Source: Erythrobacter sp. BLCC-B19 (GTDB lineage Bacteria; Pseudomonadota; Alphaproteobacteria; Sphingomonadales; Sphingomonadaceae). From it: a stretch of 64,000 bases of DNA. The stretch is from assembly GCF_028621955.1 (NCBI RefSeq), contig NZ_CP117516.1:62001-126000 (forward strand), given 5' to 3'. Both the position numbers and the translations under genes were made by a program. How positions within the stretch are numbered: the stretch's first letter is position 1; each line of letters starts with the position of its first letter. This document shows positions 37,336 to 45,518 of this stretch, one piece after another. The notes beneath the pieces were generated by a model. That model ran no database searches and was not told the DNA's origin. It saw only the letters and a program-made list of their open reading frames with translations.

Positions 37336-38309
37336 CCCCACAGGGCAGGCTCCGGCGGGGTGAGGCGGCCGGCGCGGTAGATCATCGCGGGCGACCAGTC
37401 CTCGGCCTGCAGCAAGGGTCCGTCGAGATCGACATAGTCGCATAGCTGGGCAACCAGATGCGCCGGTGCCATCGCCAGCGACGACCCCGCCATGCAGCCG
37501 ACCATCAACCCGTATCCTTGGGCCAAAGCCGCGCTGGCGAGTGCCAGAGCCTCGGTCAGGCCGCCGGCCTTGTCGAGCTTGATGTTGATGTGGCTATACT
37601 TGCCTTCGGCCTTCGCCAGATCGCTGCGGTCATGCACCAGCTCGTCCGCGCAGATGGCGACTGGCCCCCGAAACCCGCGCAGCCCGCCGTCATCGTCGAC
37701 CGGAACCGGTTGTTCGAGCAGAACCACCCCAAGCTCCGCTAGCTGGTCGGCCATTGCGATGACATCGGCCGCAGACCAGCTCTGATTGGGATCGACGATG
37801 AAGCGGCTCGATGGCGCTCCCGCTCGCGCCGCCGCAATTGTGGCGAGCGGATTTTCGCGCCCTACCTTGAGCTTCAGCAGCGGGAAGTCGGCAAAGCGCG
37901 CCGCGGTCGCGCGGACATCTTCGATGGATCGCATCCCGATGGTAAAGGCGGTTTCGACATCGCGCAGAGCGCCGATCCCGGCCATTTGCCAGGCGGGCTG
38001 AGCGCTGCGCTTGGCTTCCAGATCCCACAACGCGCAATCCACCGCGCAGCGCGCGCCGCCGATCGGCAGCAGATCGAGCAGCGCGATGCGATCCACACCG
38101 GCTTCGATCGCCGGGCGCACGCTTTCGATTTGCGCGACGATACTGTCAGGCGTCTCGCCCTCATAGATGATGCCATAGGCCTCACCCCGTCCGACAACAT
38201 CGCCTTCGCGCAAGGTCACGATCACCGCGTCGGCGGTGGTCATCGTGCCCCGGGAAATCGTGAAAGGCTCTTTCAGCAGCCAGTCCCGGCGGGCGATCTC
38301 AAGCTGCAT
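37332..38309 (-). CDS. dgcA: Enolase-superfamily dipeptide epimerase / N-acetyl-glutamate racemase
   Basis: A 325-residue enolase-superfamily member. The catalytic Lys pair is KLK at 146-148, metal ligands Asp173 (VDPNQSW), Glu199 (LLEQPV) and Asp222 (ADE), and the opposite-face Lys in NIKLDKAGG (244/247). These are the residues of L-Ala-D/L-Glu epimerases. Paired with a DUF1611 protein, such enzymes have been described as N-acetyl-D-glutamate racemase (DgcA) of a marine D-glutamate pathway. ATG 38309 overlaps the DUF1611 gene by 11 nt, supporting that reading. The alternative is epimerisation of peptidoglycan-derived dipeptides. Confidence 0.85.
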   Translation of the reverse strand: MQLEIARRDWLLKEPFTISRGTMTTADAVIVTLREGDVVGRGEAYGIIYEGETPDSIVAQIESVRPAIEAGVDRIALLDLLPIGGARCAVDCALWDLEAKRSAQPAWQMAGIGALRDVETAFTIGMRSIEDVRATAARFADFPLLKLKVGRENPLATIAAARAGAPSSRFIVDPNQSWSAADVIAMADQLAELGVVLLEQPVPVDDDGGLRGFRGPVAICADELVHDRSDLAKAEGKYSHINIKLDKAGGLTEALALASAALAQGYGLMVGCMAGSSLAMAPAHLVAQLCDYVDLDGPLLQAEDWSPAMIYRAGRLTPPEPALWG

Positions 38310-39321
38310 GATCGAGCGTTCCGGCAAAGCTGCGGACCAGATCGGCGATCGACGTCGCGACGGGGTCGAAGGCCGGAAGGCCGGTCTCGTCCATCGCCGC
38401 CCGAATCGCTTCGGCGCGCTGTTCCGGCGAAAGGCGCGACGTGTTGAGGCTGACGCCGACCACGCGTGCGGCCGGGTTGGTCAACTGCGCACAATTCTCG
38501 AAATGCCGGATGGCGGCGGTCAGCGCAGGGACGGGGAAATCGGGATAGCCGTTGATCCGTTCGCGGCCCGGCTCGTGGCACAGGATCATCGCATCGGGCT
38601 GGCTGCCGTGGATCAGCCCGAGCGTGACAGCAGCATAGGCAGGGTGAAACAGCGATCCCTGCCCCTCGATCACGTCCCAGTGATCGGTCGGAGCATCGGG
38701 GCTCAGGATCTCTGCCGCGCCGGCCACGAAATCGGAGATCACGGCATCGATCGGAATGCCGCCACCCGCGATCAGGATGCCGGTTTGACCGGTGGCGCGG
38801 AACGTCGCGCTGATCCCTTGCCGCTGCATTTCCCGAGCTATGGCAAGCGCAGTGTACTTCTTGCCGAGCGCGCAATCCGTGCCGATCGTGAGCAACCGGC
38901 GGCCCGTGCGTTTGCGCCCGGTGCCGATGGGAATACCGGCGGGCGCCTGGCGCACGTCATGCAGCGCCACGCCCTTGCGCCGCGCGGCCTCGGCAATGGC
39001 GGGAACTGCGGCGAGCGTGCCGTGCATGCCGGAGACAATGTCGAGCCCAGCCTCGATTCCGGCAAGGATGGCCGGAATCCAGTGCGGAGGCAGGGCGCCC
39101 CCGATCGGTGCCACAGCGATAACGAGCGAACGCGCACCGGCAGCAGCCGCAGCCTGGGGTGCAAGCTCCTGAAGCCCGAGATCGACCGAACAGTCGGGCA
39201 GACGCCACTGGGCGACGCAATCATCCGGGCACCAATCCTTCAGCCCGTGCGCCGTCTTGGCGAAGATGTCGGAGCCGACGTCGCCCAGGAACAGGAGATA
39301 GGGTTTGCGGATCGCGTGCAT
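38299..39321 (-). CDS. dgcN: DUF1611 protein, probable D-glutamate N-acetyltransferase
   Basis: A 340-residue cytosolic protein with an N-terminal Rossmann-like part and a C-terminal P-loop domain (GTDCALGKKYT, about 147-157; TGQTGILI; VIEGQGSLFHPAY). This is the DUF1611 architecture. The family member DgcN acetylates D-glutamate with acetyl-CoA and works with DgcA, which racemises the product. The adjacent epimerase gene makes this the best assignment. First gene of the block dgcN-dgcA-peptidase, with the divergent operator-like region upstream. Confidence 0.85.
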   Translation of the reverse strand: MHAIRKPYLLFLGDVGSDIFAKTAHGLKDWCPDDCVAQWRLPDCSVDLGLQELAPQAAAAAGARSLVIAVAPIGGALPPHWIPAILAGIEAGLDIVSGMHGTLAAVPAIAEAARRKGVALHDVRQAPAGIPIGTGRKRTGRRLLTIGTDCALGKKYTALAIAREMQRQGISATFRATGQTGILIAGGGIPIDAVISDFVAGAAEILSPDAPTDHWDVIEGQGSLFHPAYAAVTLGLIHGSQPDAMILCHEPGRERINGYPDFPVPALTAAIRHFENCAQLTNPAARVVGVSLNTSRLSPEQRAEAIRAAMDETGLPAFDPVATSIADLVRSFAGTLDHAA

Positions 39322-39354
39322 TTTCCGTCCTTGCTAGACTCGGCCCAATAAGCC

Positions 39355-39391
39355 AAAGATATTTCCGATTGGCATATATCTTTCAGATTGG
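39355..39391. promoter_or_regulatory. Divergent operator region with nested inverted and direct repeats
   Basis: AAAGATAT (39355-39362) and ATATCTTT (39376-39383) form a perfect 8-bp inverted repeat with 13 nt between. Nested in the same stretch are TTTCCGATTGG (39362-39372) and TTTCAGATTGG (39381-39391), a direct repeat 19 bp apart. The region is between dgcN (minus) and the DUF1080 gene (plus). TTTCCGATTGG with a nearby AAAGATA recurs at 61.87 kb, so a shared regulator is likely. Confidence 0.6.
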
Positions 39392-39392
39392 A

Positions 39393-40283
39393 ATGGCATT
39401 GGCAAGCTCGCTCCGAGCCATATTCTTGACGGCTTGTGCCGGTTTGGCCGCAACGGCTGCATCGGGAAGCGGTGATGCAGGGCGCTCGCTCACCGATGAA
39501 CTGCGCGCGCGCGACCCGGCGATCCGGCAATTGATCGACGAGAATCCCGGGATCGAGGAAGGCTGGCAGGAGCCCTTCTGGCGCGAAGCCCTGCTCGATG
39601 CGCCGCGCCTGCCGGGAAGCCCGTGGCGGATCCACGACCTTGCCCGGCCGCAGCCGCCCTTGGTCGCACCCTCGGAGTGCCAGAAGGCAAGGGGCCGCAA
39701 GCTCAAGGCATCGGACTGGACGGGTGAAAAGCTCGCCCTCTGGTCGCGCGACGGCGGCGAACTTGTCCCCTCGGGCCATACCGCCAACCGCATCGCCACC
39801 CGCGAAAGCTTCGGCGATGTCGAGCTTTCGCTCGAATTCCAGATGCCCGCCCCGCCGGTCGGCGTGTTCCAGCGGCGCGGCAACAGCGGGATCTTTTTCC
39901 AGCAGCGCTACGAGGTGCAGATCCTCGACAGCCATCGCAACCCGACCTACCCCGACGGGCAGATGGGCGCGCTCTACGGGCAGGTGCCGCCGCGTGCCAA
40001 TGCCTCGCGCCCGCCGGGTGAATGGCAGTGCCTGACGATCCGTTACCGCGCCGCGCGCTTTGCCGATGACGGCGCGCTGATCGCACCCCCGCGCGCGAGC
40101 GTGGCCCTCAACGGCGTCATGCTGCAGGACGATCAGGCTTTCCTCGGCCCGACGGCCTTTGCTGCGGTCGGCCCGTGGCAGCCCCATGCCGTAAGACTGC
40201 CGATCGTGCTGCAGGACCATGGCGATGCCGGCGGACGCATCCGCTTTCGCAACATTCGCGTGCGCGAGTTGCCGGCACAATGA
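39393..40283 (+). CDS. DUF1080 (3-keto-disaccharide hydrolase) family protein, exported
   Basis: A 296-residue protein with signal peptide or lipoprotein-like N-terminus (AIFLTACAGLAATAAS). The concanavalin-like DUF1080 domain follows (SFGDVELSLEFQMP, QRRGNSGIFFQQRYEVQILDS, PPGEWQCLTIRYRA, GRIRFRNIRVREL). Family members hydrolyse or eliminate 3-keto-glycosides generated by a sugar 3-dehydrogenase. The GMC dehydrogenase encoded next (ATGA overlap) provides such a substrate. ATG 39393 lacks a strong ribosome site and lies at the edge of the operator repeats, so the start is uncertain. Confidence 0.85.
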   Translation: MALASSLRAIFLTACAGLAATAASGSGDAGRSLTDELRARDPAIRQLIDENPGIEEGWQEPFWREALLDAPRLPGSPWRIHDLARPQPPLVAPSECQKARGRKLKASDWTGEKLALWSRDGGELVPSGHTANRIATRESFGDVELSLEFQMPAPPVGVFQRRGNSGIFFQQRYEVQILDSHRNPTYPDGQMGALYGQVPPRANASRPPGEWQCLTIRYRAARFADDGALIAPPRASVALNGVMLQDDQAFLGPTAFAAVGPWQPHAVRLPIVLQDHGDAGGRIRFRNIRVRELPAQ

Positions 40284-41989
40284 GCAAGGCCGCGACCCAT
40301 CCCGATGTGATCGTCGTCGGCTCGGGCGCGGGCGGCGGCATGGCCGCCTATGCGCTGGCGCAGGAGGGTCTCGATGTCCTCATGCTGGAGAGCGGGCGTG
40401 ACTACGACCCGATGACCGAGACCCCGATGTTCCAGATGCCGGGCGAAGCGCCGCTCCATGGCGCTGCGACGCCTGACAAGGAATTCGGCTATTACGATGC
40501 CACCGCTGGCGGCGGCTGGGAGGTGCCGGGCGAGCCCTATACCGTCGCCGATGGCAGCGCCTTCCGCTGGTGGCGCGCGCGGATGCTGGGCGGGCGAACC
40601 AATCACTGGGGCCGCATGAGCCTGCGTTTCGGCCCGGACGATTTCCGCGGAAAGAGCCTCGACGGGCTCGGCGCCGACTGGCCCTTCGGCTATGACGAGC
40701 TTGCCCCCTGGTACGACAAGGTCGAGCGGCTGATCGGCGTGTTCGGCGCGGCCGAGGGCATTGCCAATTCGCCCGACAGCCCGGACGGCATCCTCCTCCC
40801 GCCGCCCCGTCCGCGCGCCTTCGAGCAATGGATGGGCATGGTGATGGGCCGCCGCCACGGCATCCCGGTGGTGCCTGCGCACATGGCGATCCTGACGCAG
40901 CCGCACGGCGACCGCCCGCAATGCCTCTATGCCACCGACTGTATGCGCGGCTGCGCGATCGGCGCCAACTTCCAGTCGACCACCGTTCTCATCCCGCCCG
41001 CGCGTGACACCGGGCACCTCGCCATTCGCACCGGCGCGCATGTCTTCGAGGTTCCGGTCGACAGCAGCGGCAAGGCGACCGGCGTGCACTTCATCGACCG
41101 GGCCGACGGTTCCGTTCACGAGATAAAGGCGCGCGCAGTCATCATCGCCGCCAGCTCCTGCGAAAGCGCGCGAATCCTGCTCCAGTCGCGCTCTTCCGCC
41201 TTTCCCGATGGGCTCGGCAACGAGCAGGGACAGGTCGGGCGCAACCTGATGGATACGCCGAGCGTCTCGGTGGCAGCGCAGGTACCGCAGCTCGAAAACC
41301 TGCCCGCCTTCCATGACGAGGGCGTGACCCTGTTCCACGTCTATTCGCCATGGTGGCTGACCGACGAGCAGCGCGCCGGCGCGCTGGGCTTCGCGCGGGG
41401 GTGCCATATCGAATTCTGGGGCGGCCGCCGCCTGCCCGAATTCGACGACATGACCGCCATCGCCGCGCTCGCCAAGCCGGGCACGGGCGATGCGCTCCAC
41501 GCCGAGATGCGGCGGCTCTATGGTTCGATCGTCTATCTATCGGGCCGCGGCGAGATGATCCCCAACGCCAACAGCCGCTGCGAGCTCGATCCCGAGGTCA
41601 AGGACCGCTTCGGCCTGCCGGTGCTGCGCTTCCACTGGCAGTGGGGCGCGGAGGAGCTGGCGCAGATGGCCTTCATGCGCGGGACGCTCGCGGATGTGTT
41701 CAAGGACATGGGCGCGAACATCCTTACCGATCTCGACCGCCCGATTGCCGAGGTGATGCGTCCGGGCGGCCATGTGATCCACGAAGCCGGCACCTTGCGC
41801 ATGGCCGAGCGAGCGGGTGACGGCCCGGTCGACCGCTGGGGGCGGTTGCACACCACCCCCAACCTCTATGTCGCCGATGCCGGGCTGTTCCCCTCAATGC
41901 CGTGCAAGAACCCGACGCTGACGATCATGGCGCTCGCCTGGCGCGGTGCGGCTCATCTGGCCGAGAGCCTGAAGCGGGGTGAGGCATGA
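40280..41989 (+). CDS. GMC-family sugar/glycoside dehydrogenase, large subunit
   Basis: A 569-residue FAD-dependent oxidoreductase. The FAD motif is VGSGAGGGMAAYALAQEG near residue 12-30, GGRTNHWGRMSLRF follows, and the C-terminal catalytic region has VIHEAGTLRM with His and a KNPTLTIMALAWR block. It is of the gluconate-dehydrogenase/glucoside-3-dehydrogenase type. The adjacent Tat-exported small subunit and the DUF1080 hydrolase argue for oxidation of sugars at C3 in the periplasm. No own signal peptide is seen, so it probably crosses in complex with the small subunit. Electron acceptor not encoded nearby. Confidence 0.88.
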   Translation: MSKAATHPDVIVVGSGAGGGMAAYALAQEGLDVLMLESGRDYDPMTETPMFQMPGEAPLHGAATPDKEFGYYDATAGGGWEVPGEPYTVADGSAFRWWRARMLGGRTNHWGRMSLRFGPDDFRGKSLDGLGADWPFGYDELAPWYDKVERLIGVFGAAEGIANSPDSPDGILLPPPRPRAFEQWMGMVMGRRHGIPVVPAHMAILTQPHGDRPQCLYATDCMRGCAIGANFQSTTVLIPPARDTGHLAIRTGAHVFEVPVDSSGKATGVHFIDRADGSVHEIKARAVIIAASSCESARILLQSRSSAFPDGLGNEQGQVGRNLMDTPSVSVAAQVPQLENLPAFHDEGVTLFHVYSPWWLTDEQRAGALGFARGCHIEFWGGRRLPEFDDMTAIAALAKPGTGDALHAEMRRLYGSIVYLSGRGEMIPNANSRCELDPEVKDRFGLPVLRFHWQWGAEELAQMAFMRGTLADVFKDMGANILTDLDRPIAEVMRPGGHVIHEAGTLRMAERAGDGPVDRWGRLHTTPNLYVADAGLFPSMPCKNPTLTIMALAWRGAAHLAESLKRGEA

Positions 41990-42534
41990 ACCTCGATCGT
42001 CGCAGCGTGCTGGGCTGGACCGCGGTGGTGGCTGGCGCGATCGGCGGCGGGGCGGGCCTGCGCGCCTATCTGGGGGCCGGCCTTTCGTCTCCGCCAGCCA
42101 AGGCGGCTGCGGGTTACGGCAAGGATCCTGCCTTGCTCGAGCCCGCGCCAGGCCCCTGGCCTCGTTTGCTGACCGACCGGCAGAAGGCATGGCTGGCGCA
42201 GCGGCTCGACACCCTGCTGCCACGCAGCGGGTCGCTGCCCTCCGCGGGCGAGGCTGGCCTCGACGAATTCTTCGACGAATGGCTTTCGGCCCCCTACCCC
42301 GACCAGCAAGCGGACCGCGCCCTGATCCTGCCGCTGGCGGATGGCAAGGCGGATGCTGCTGCCGAGGACCGCCTGCGCGTGCTGGCGCTGGCCGCCTACT
42401 ACACCACACCCGCCGGCATCACGGCCATCGGCTTTGTCGGCAACGAACCGCGCGAACGCTTCGATCCGCTGCCCGCCGATGTAACCGCGCACCTCGAACG
42501 GCAGTTCGCGCTTCTTCCGGAGAAACCTGCATGA
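41986..42534 (+). CDS. Gluconate-2-dehydrogenase subunit 3-like, Tat-exported small subunit
   Basis: A 182-residue partner of the GMC dehydrogenase. A twin-arginine signal (DRRSVLGW) is followed by a hydrophobic segment, so folded export of the heterodimer is expected. LLTDRQKAWLAQRLDTLLPRSGSLPSAGEAGLDEF is the start of the conserved subunit-3 domain. Overlaps the large subunit and the next gene by 4 nt each. Confidence 0.85.
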   Translation: MNLDRRSVLGWTAVVAGAIGGGAGLRAYLGAGLSSPPAKAAAGYGKDPALLEPAPGPWPRLLTDRQKAWLAQRLDTLLPRSGSLPSAGEAGLDEFFDEWLSAPYPDQQADRALILPLADGKADAAAEDRLRVLALAAYYTTPAGITAIGFVGNEPRERFDPLPADVTAHLERQFALLPEKPA

Positions 42535-43772
42535 CCACCCCCGCCGCCGCTGGCCGCCCATTGCGGATCGGCTTCATCGGATCGGGCTTTATCGCCCATT
42601 TCCACCTGACCTCCTTTGAAGGGGTGCGCGATGCGGTGATCGTCGGCGTCACCAGCCCGACGCCCGCCCGGCGGGAAGCCTTTGCCGAGCGCGCCAATGC
42701 GATGGGCCTCGGGCCGTGCCGCGCCTATCCCGATATCGAAAGCATGGTGATCGAGGGCGAGGTCGATGCGGTCTGGGTGCTCAATCCCAACGACACGCGC
42801 ATCGCCACATTCACCGCCCTCGCCCACGCAGCGCTGCATCCCCGCAGCCGCCTCGCCGCCGTGGCCTGCGAAAAGCCGCTTGCCCGCACGCTCGCCGAGG
42901 CACGCGAGGTGCTGCGCCTGACCGAGAGCGCAGGGCTGCTCCACGGCTATCTCGAAAACCAGCTGTTCTCCACGGCTGTCGAGCGGGGCAAGGCGATCAT
43001 CTGGGGCCGCGCCGTTCCCGGTTCGGGCCGCCCCTACCTCGCCCGCGCGGCCGAGGAGCATTCCGGCCCGCACGAGCCGTGGTTCTGGGACGGCAAGCGC
43101 CAGGGCGGGGGCGTGATGTCGGACATGATGTGCCACTCGGTCGAGGTCGGCCGCCATCTCCTCACCGCTCCGGGCGCGCCCCGCGACAGCCTGCGGGTGA
43201 CGTCGGTCAGCGGGAGCATCGGACACCTCAAGTTCGGCAGGCCCGGCGCGGCGGAAGGACTGGCGCGGCAGATGGCAGGCTTCGATCCCTCCCGCCCGAT
43301 TGCCGAGGATTTCGCCCGCGGGCTGCTGCGGCTCGAAGACGAGGCGGGGCATGAACTGATCGTCGAGGCGACCACCAGCTGGGCCTATGTCGGCGCTGGT
43401 CTCAGGCTCGATATCGAGCTGATGGGGCCCGAATATGCGATGCGCTGGTCATCGCTCGAAACCGGGCTCAAGCTCTTCCTGTCGCGCAATATCGCCGGGG
43501 CGCAGGGTGAGGATCTGGTCGAGAAGCAGAACGCCGAACAGGGCGAGATGCCGATCGTGCCGGACGAGGCCGGGATCTACGGCTACACATTGGAGAACCG
43601 CCACATGGTGCACACCTTCCGGCACGGGATCATGCCTTCGGAGAATTTCCATGACGGGCTCGATGTGGTGCGCCTGATCATGGCGCTCTACCGCTCGGCG
43701 GAGACCGGGACTACGATCGACCCGGCCGATACCTTGCTCGATGCCTATCTGCCGGTGCCCGCCCGTGGTTAG
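42531..43772 (+). CDS. Gfo/Idh/MocA-family NAD(P)-dependent oxidoreductase
   Basis: A 413-residue cytosolic oxidoreductase. The N-terminal Rossmann fold has GFIGSGFIA (residues 12-20), the nicotinamide/active-site CEKPLA sequence is near 115, and the C-terminal alpha/beta dimer domain has GGVMSDMMCHSVEVG with likely catalytic His. Family members oxidise or reduce sugars and inositols, including 3-keto sugars. In this operon it may reduce the keto-sugar after DUF1080 action. ATG overlaps the small-subunit stop. Confidence 0.88.
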   Translation: MTTPAAAGRPLRIGFIGSGFIAHFHLTSFEGVRDAVIVGVTSPTPARREAFAERANAMGLGPCRAYPDIESMVIEGEVDAVWVLNPNDTRIATFTALAHAALHPRSRLAAVACEKPLARTLAEAREVLRLTESAGLLHGYLENQLFSTAVERGKAIIWGRAVPGSGRPYLARAAEEHSGPHEPWFWDGKRQGGGVMSDMMCHSVEVGRHLLTAPGAPRDSLRVTSVSGSIGHLKFGRPGAAEGLARQMAGFDPSRPIAEDFARGLLRLEDEAGHELIVEATTSWAYVGAGLRLDIELMGPEYAMRWSSLETGLKLFLSRNIAGAQGEDLVEKQNAEQGEMPIVPDEAGIYGYTLENRHMVHTFRHGIMPSENFHDGLDVVRLIMALYRSAETGTTIDPADTLLDAYLPVPARG

Positions 43773-45513
43773 GTTGCTGCTCGCCCTCGCCGCGCTGCTG
43801 GCATCGGCACCTGCCGCGGCGAATTCCTATGAAGATTGGGCAGACGCCCTTGTCGGCAAGGGTGTCGAGGCGGGCGGCGCCTCTGCCGCGACGGTCGCGA
43901 TCGTCAAGGATGGACAGGTGGTCGCGATCCGCGGTTACGGCAAGCCCGCGCCCGGCGCGGCCCGCGGGATCGATCCGGCGCGCGATCATTTCCAGATCGC
44001 TTCGGTTTCCAAGACCTTCGCCGGACTGCTGCTGCTCGATCTGGTGCGCACCGGCGCGATGCCGTCGCTCGACACCCCGGCCAATGCCGTGCTCAAGCGG
44101 GTGAAGCTGCCCGCGATGGGGGGCAAGCCGATCCTGCTGCGTCACCTGCTGACCCATTCCGCCGGTTTCGAGGAGCGCGGCTTCGGCTATTTCGATCTTG
44201 GCCGCATGTCCGTGCCCGCCACCGGCGCGGATATCCGCGCGATCCTGCCCGCACAGGTGCGCCCCGCCGGGACCGCGTCGGTTTATGCCAATATCAGCGC
44301 GCCATTGGTGGCAATGGCGATCGAGGATGCCACGGGCAGGCGCTATGACGACCTGCTCTCCGAACGCCTGCTGCGTCCGCTGGGGATGGGCGCGACCCGC
44401 CTCAACCTCAGCGGCAAGCCGACACCCGGGCTGGTCGTGCCCTTCGCCCCGGGCGGGAGCGAGATCCCGCGCAACTTCAACGCGCCTTTCTTCGCGCCGA
44501 CCGGATCGATCGAGACGACCGCGCCCGACATGGCGCGCTACATGCTCGCAATGCTGGGAGAGGGCGGCACCCCGCTCCCGCCCGAGCTGCGGCGCTTGGC
44601 GACCGCCCCGCTCGCCGGGAACGGGCCGGGTCTCGACAGCATCGGCGCCTTCTGGTTCCTCAGCCAATGGGGCAGCCAGCCCACGTGGGAACATGCAGGG
44701 GGCCTGTCGGGCGTCGCATCGACGCTGGTGATCGTGCCGGAGCAGCGGCTCGGGCTGTTCGTCGCCTGGACGGCATCTGCCCCGCCCCTCGGCTATGGCG
44801 AAATCCGCGACAGCTTTCTCGCCGCATTTGCCGGCCCGCCGCAGCGCGCCTCCGGCATCGGCGGCAGCGACCCCGGGATCGAGGGGCGCTATTGGACCGA
44901 ACGCCGCCCGCACAGCACCGCCGAAGTGCTGTTCTTCCTCGGCGCCGTCACCGAAGTGACGCGCACGGCGGACGGTATCGCGATCAACGGCAAGCCGGTC
45001 ACCCGCATCGCGCCCGGTCTCTACGAGGAACAGGCCGCGCCCGGCCGCGCGCCGACACGCTGGCTTTTCCGCGGCGATACCCTGGCCGAACGTGTCGCGG
45101 TTGCCCGCAAGGTCTCGGGATTGTCGGACCCGGCGGTCCAGATGAAGATCGCCGCAGCCTCCCTGCTGGTCGCGCTATCCGGGTTGCTCGCCGCGATCTG
45201 GGCGCGCGGGGCAGCGCGCTGGCTGGCGCCGCTGACCGCGCTGGTTGCCGGCGGGCTTCCGGCGACGGTCTTCGCCCTTGGCGGCCCCGACGCCATCGCC
45301 GCCGCCATGCAGCAGGGCGACACCACCGCCTTCACCATCGGCGGCGTGATCACCGCGGCGCTGCTGGTGCTCGGCCTTGCCCTCTTTGTGCTGGCCATCC
45401 GCAAGCCGGGTCGCATGCTGGCCCGCGTGCACGTCGCGCTGACCGGAGGCGCCGCGCTGCTGCTGGGCGGTCTTCTCACCTTCTGGCACCTCCCCTTCCC
45501 CTTGCACGGTTGA
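43765..45513 (+). CDS. Exported beta-lactamase-fold serine hydrolase with C-terminal membrane helices
   Basis: A 582-residue S12/class-C beta-lactamase-related hydrolase. Signal peptide to about residue 19 (ASAPAAA), then active-site SVSK (Ser80, Lys83), YAN in SVYANIS and HAGG, all intact. A linker domain follows, then four hydrophobic segments at about 460-580, an uncommon extension that would anchor the enzyme in the inner membrane with its catalytic domain outside. GTG 43765 overlaps the preceding stop by 8 nt and starts right at the signal peptide; ATG 43741 is the alternative. It may be a D-aminopeptidase, esterase or MlrB-like peptidase; true beta-lactamase activity is unlikely. Confidence 0.8.
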   Translation: MVRLLLALAALLASAPAAANSYEDWADALVGKGVEAGGASAATVAIVKDGQVVAIRGYGKPAPGAARGIDPARDHFQIASVSKTFAGLLLLDLVRTGAMPSLDTPANAVLKRVKLPAMGGKPILLRHLLTHSAGFEERGFGYFDLGRMSVPATGADIRAILPAQVRPAGTASVYANISAPLVAMAIEDATGRRYDDLLSERLLRPLGMGATRLNLSGKPTPGLVVPFAPGGSEIPRNFNAPFFAPTGSIETTAPDMARYMLAMLGEGGTPLPPELRRLATAPLAGNGPGLDSIGAFWFLSQWGSQPTWEHAGGLSGVASTLVIVPEQRLGLFVAWTASAPPLGYGEIRDSFLAAFAGPPQRASGIGGSDPGIEGRYWTERRPHSTAEVLFFLGAVTEVTRTADGIAINGKPVTRIAPGLYEEQAAPGRAPTRWLFRGDTLAERVAVARKVSGLSDPAVQMKIAAASLLVALSGLLAAIWARGAARWLAPLTALVAGGLPATVFALGGPDAIAAAMQQGDTTAFTIGGVITAALLVLGLALFVLAIRKPGRMLARVHVALTGGAALLLGGLLTFWHLPFPLHG

Positions 45514-45518
45514 GCATC

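Noticed and set aside
43765..45513. Antibiotic-resistance beta-lactamase
   Set aside because: The SxxK, YxN and HxG motifs are shared by many S12 hydrolases; the extra membrane domain and catabolic neighbours do not suit a resistance enzyme.
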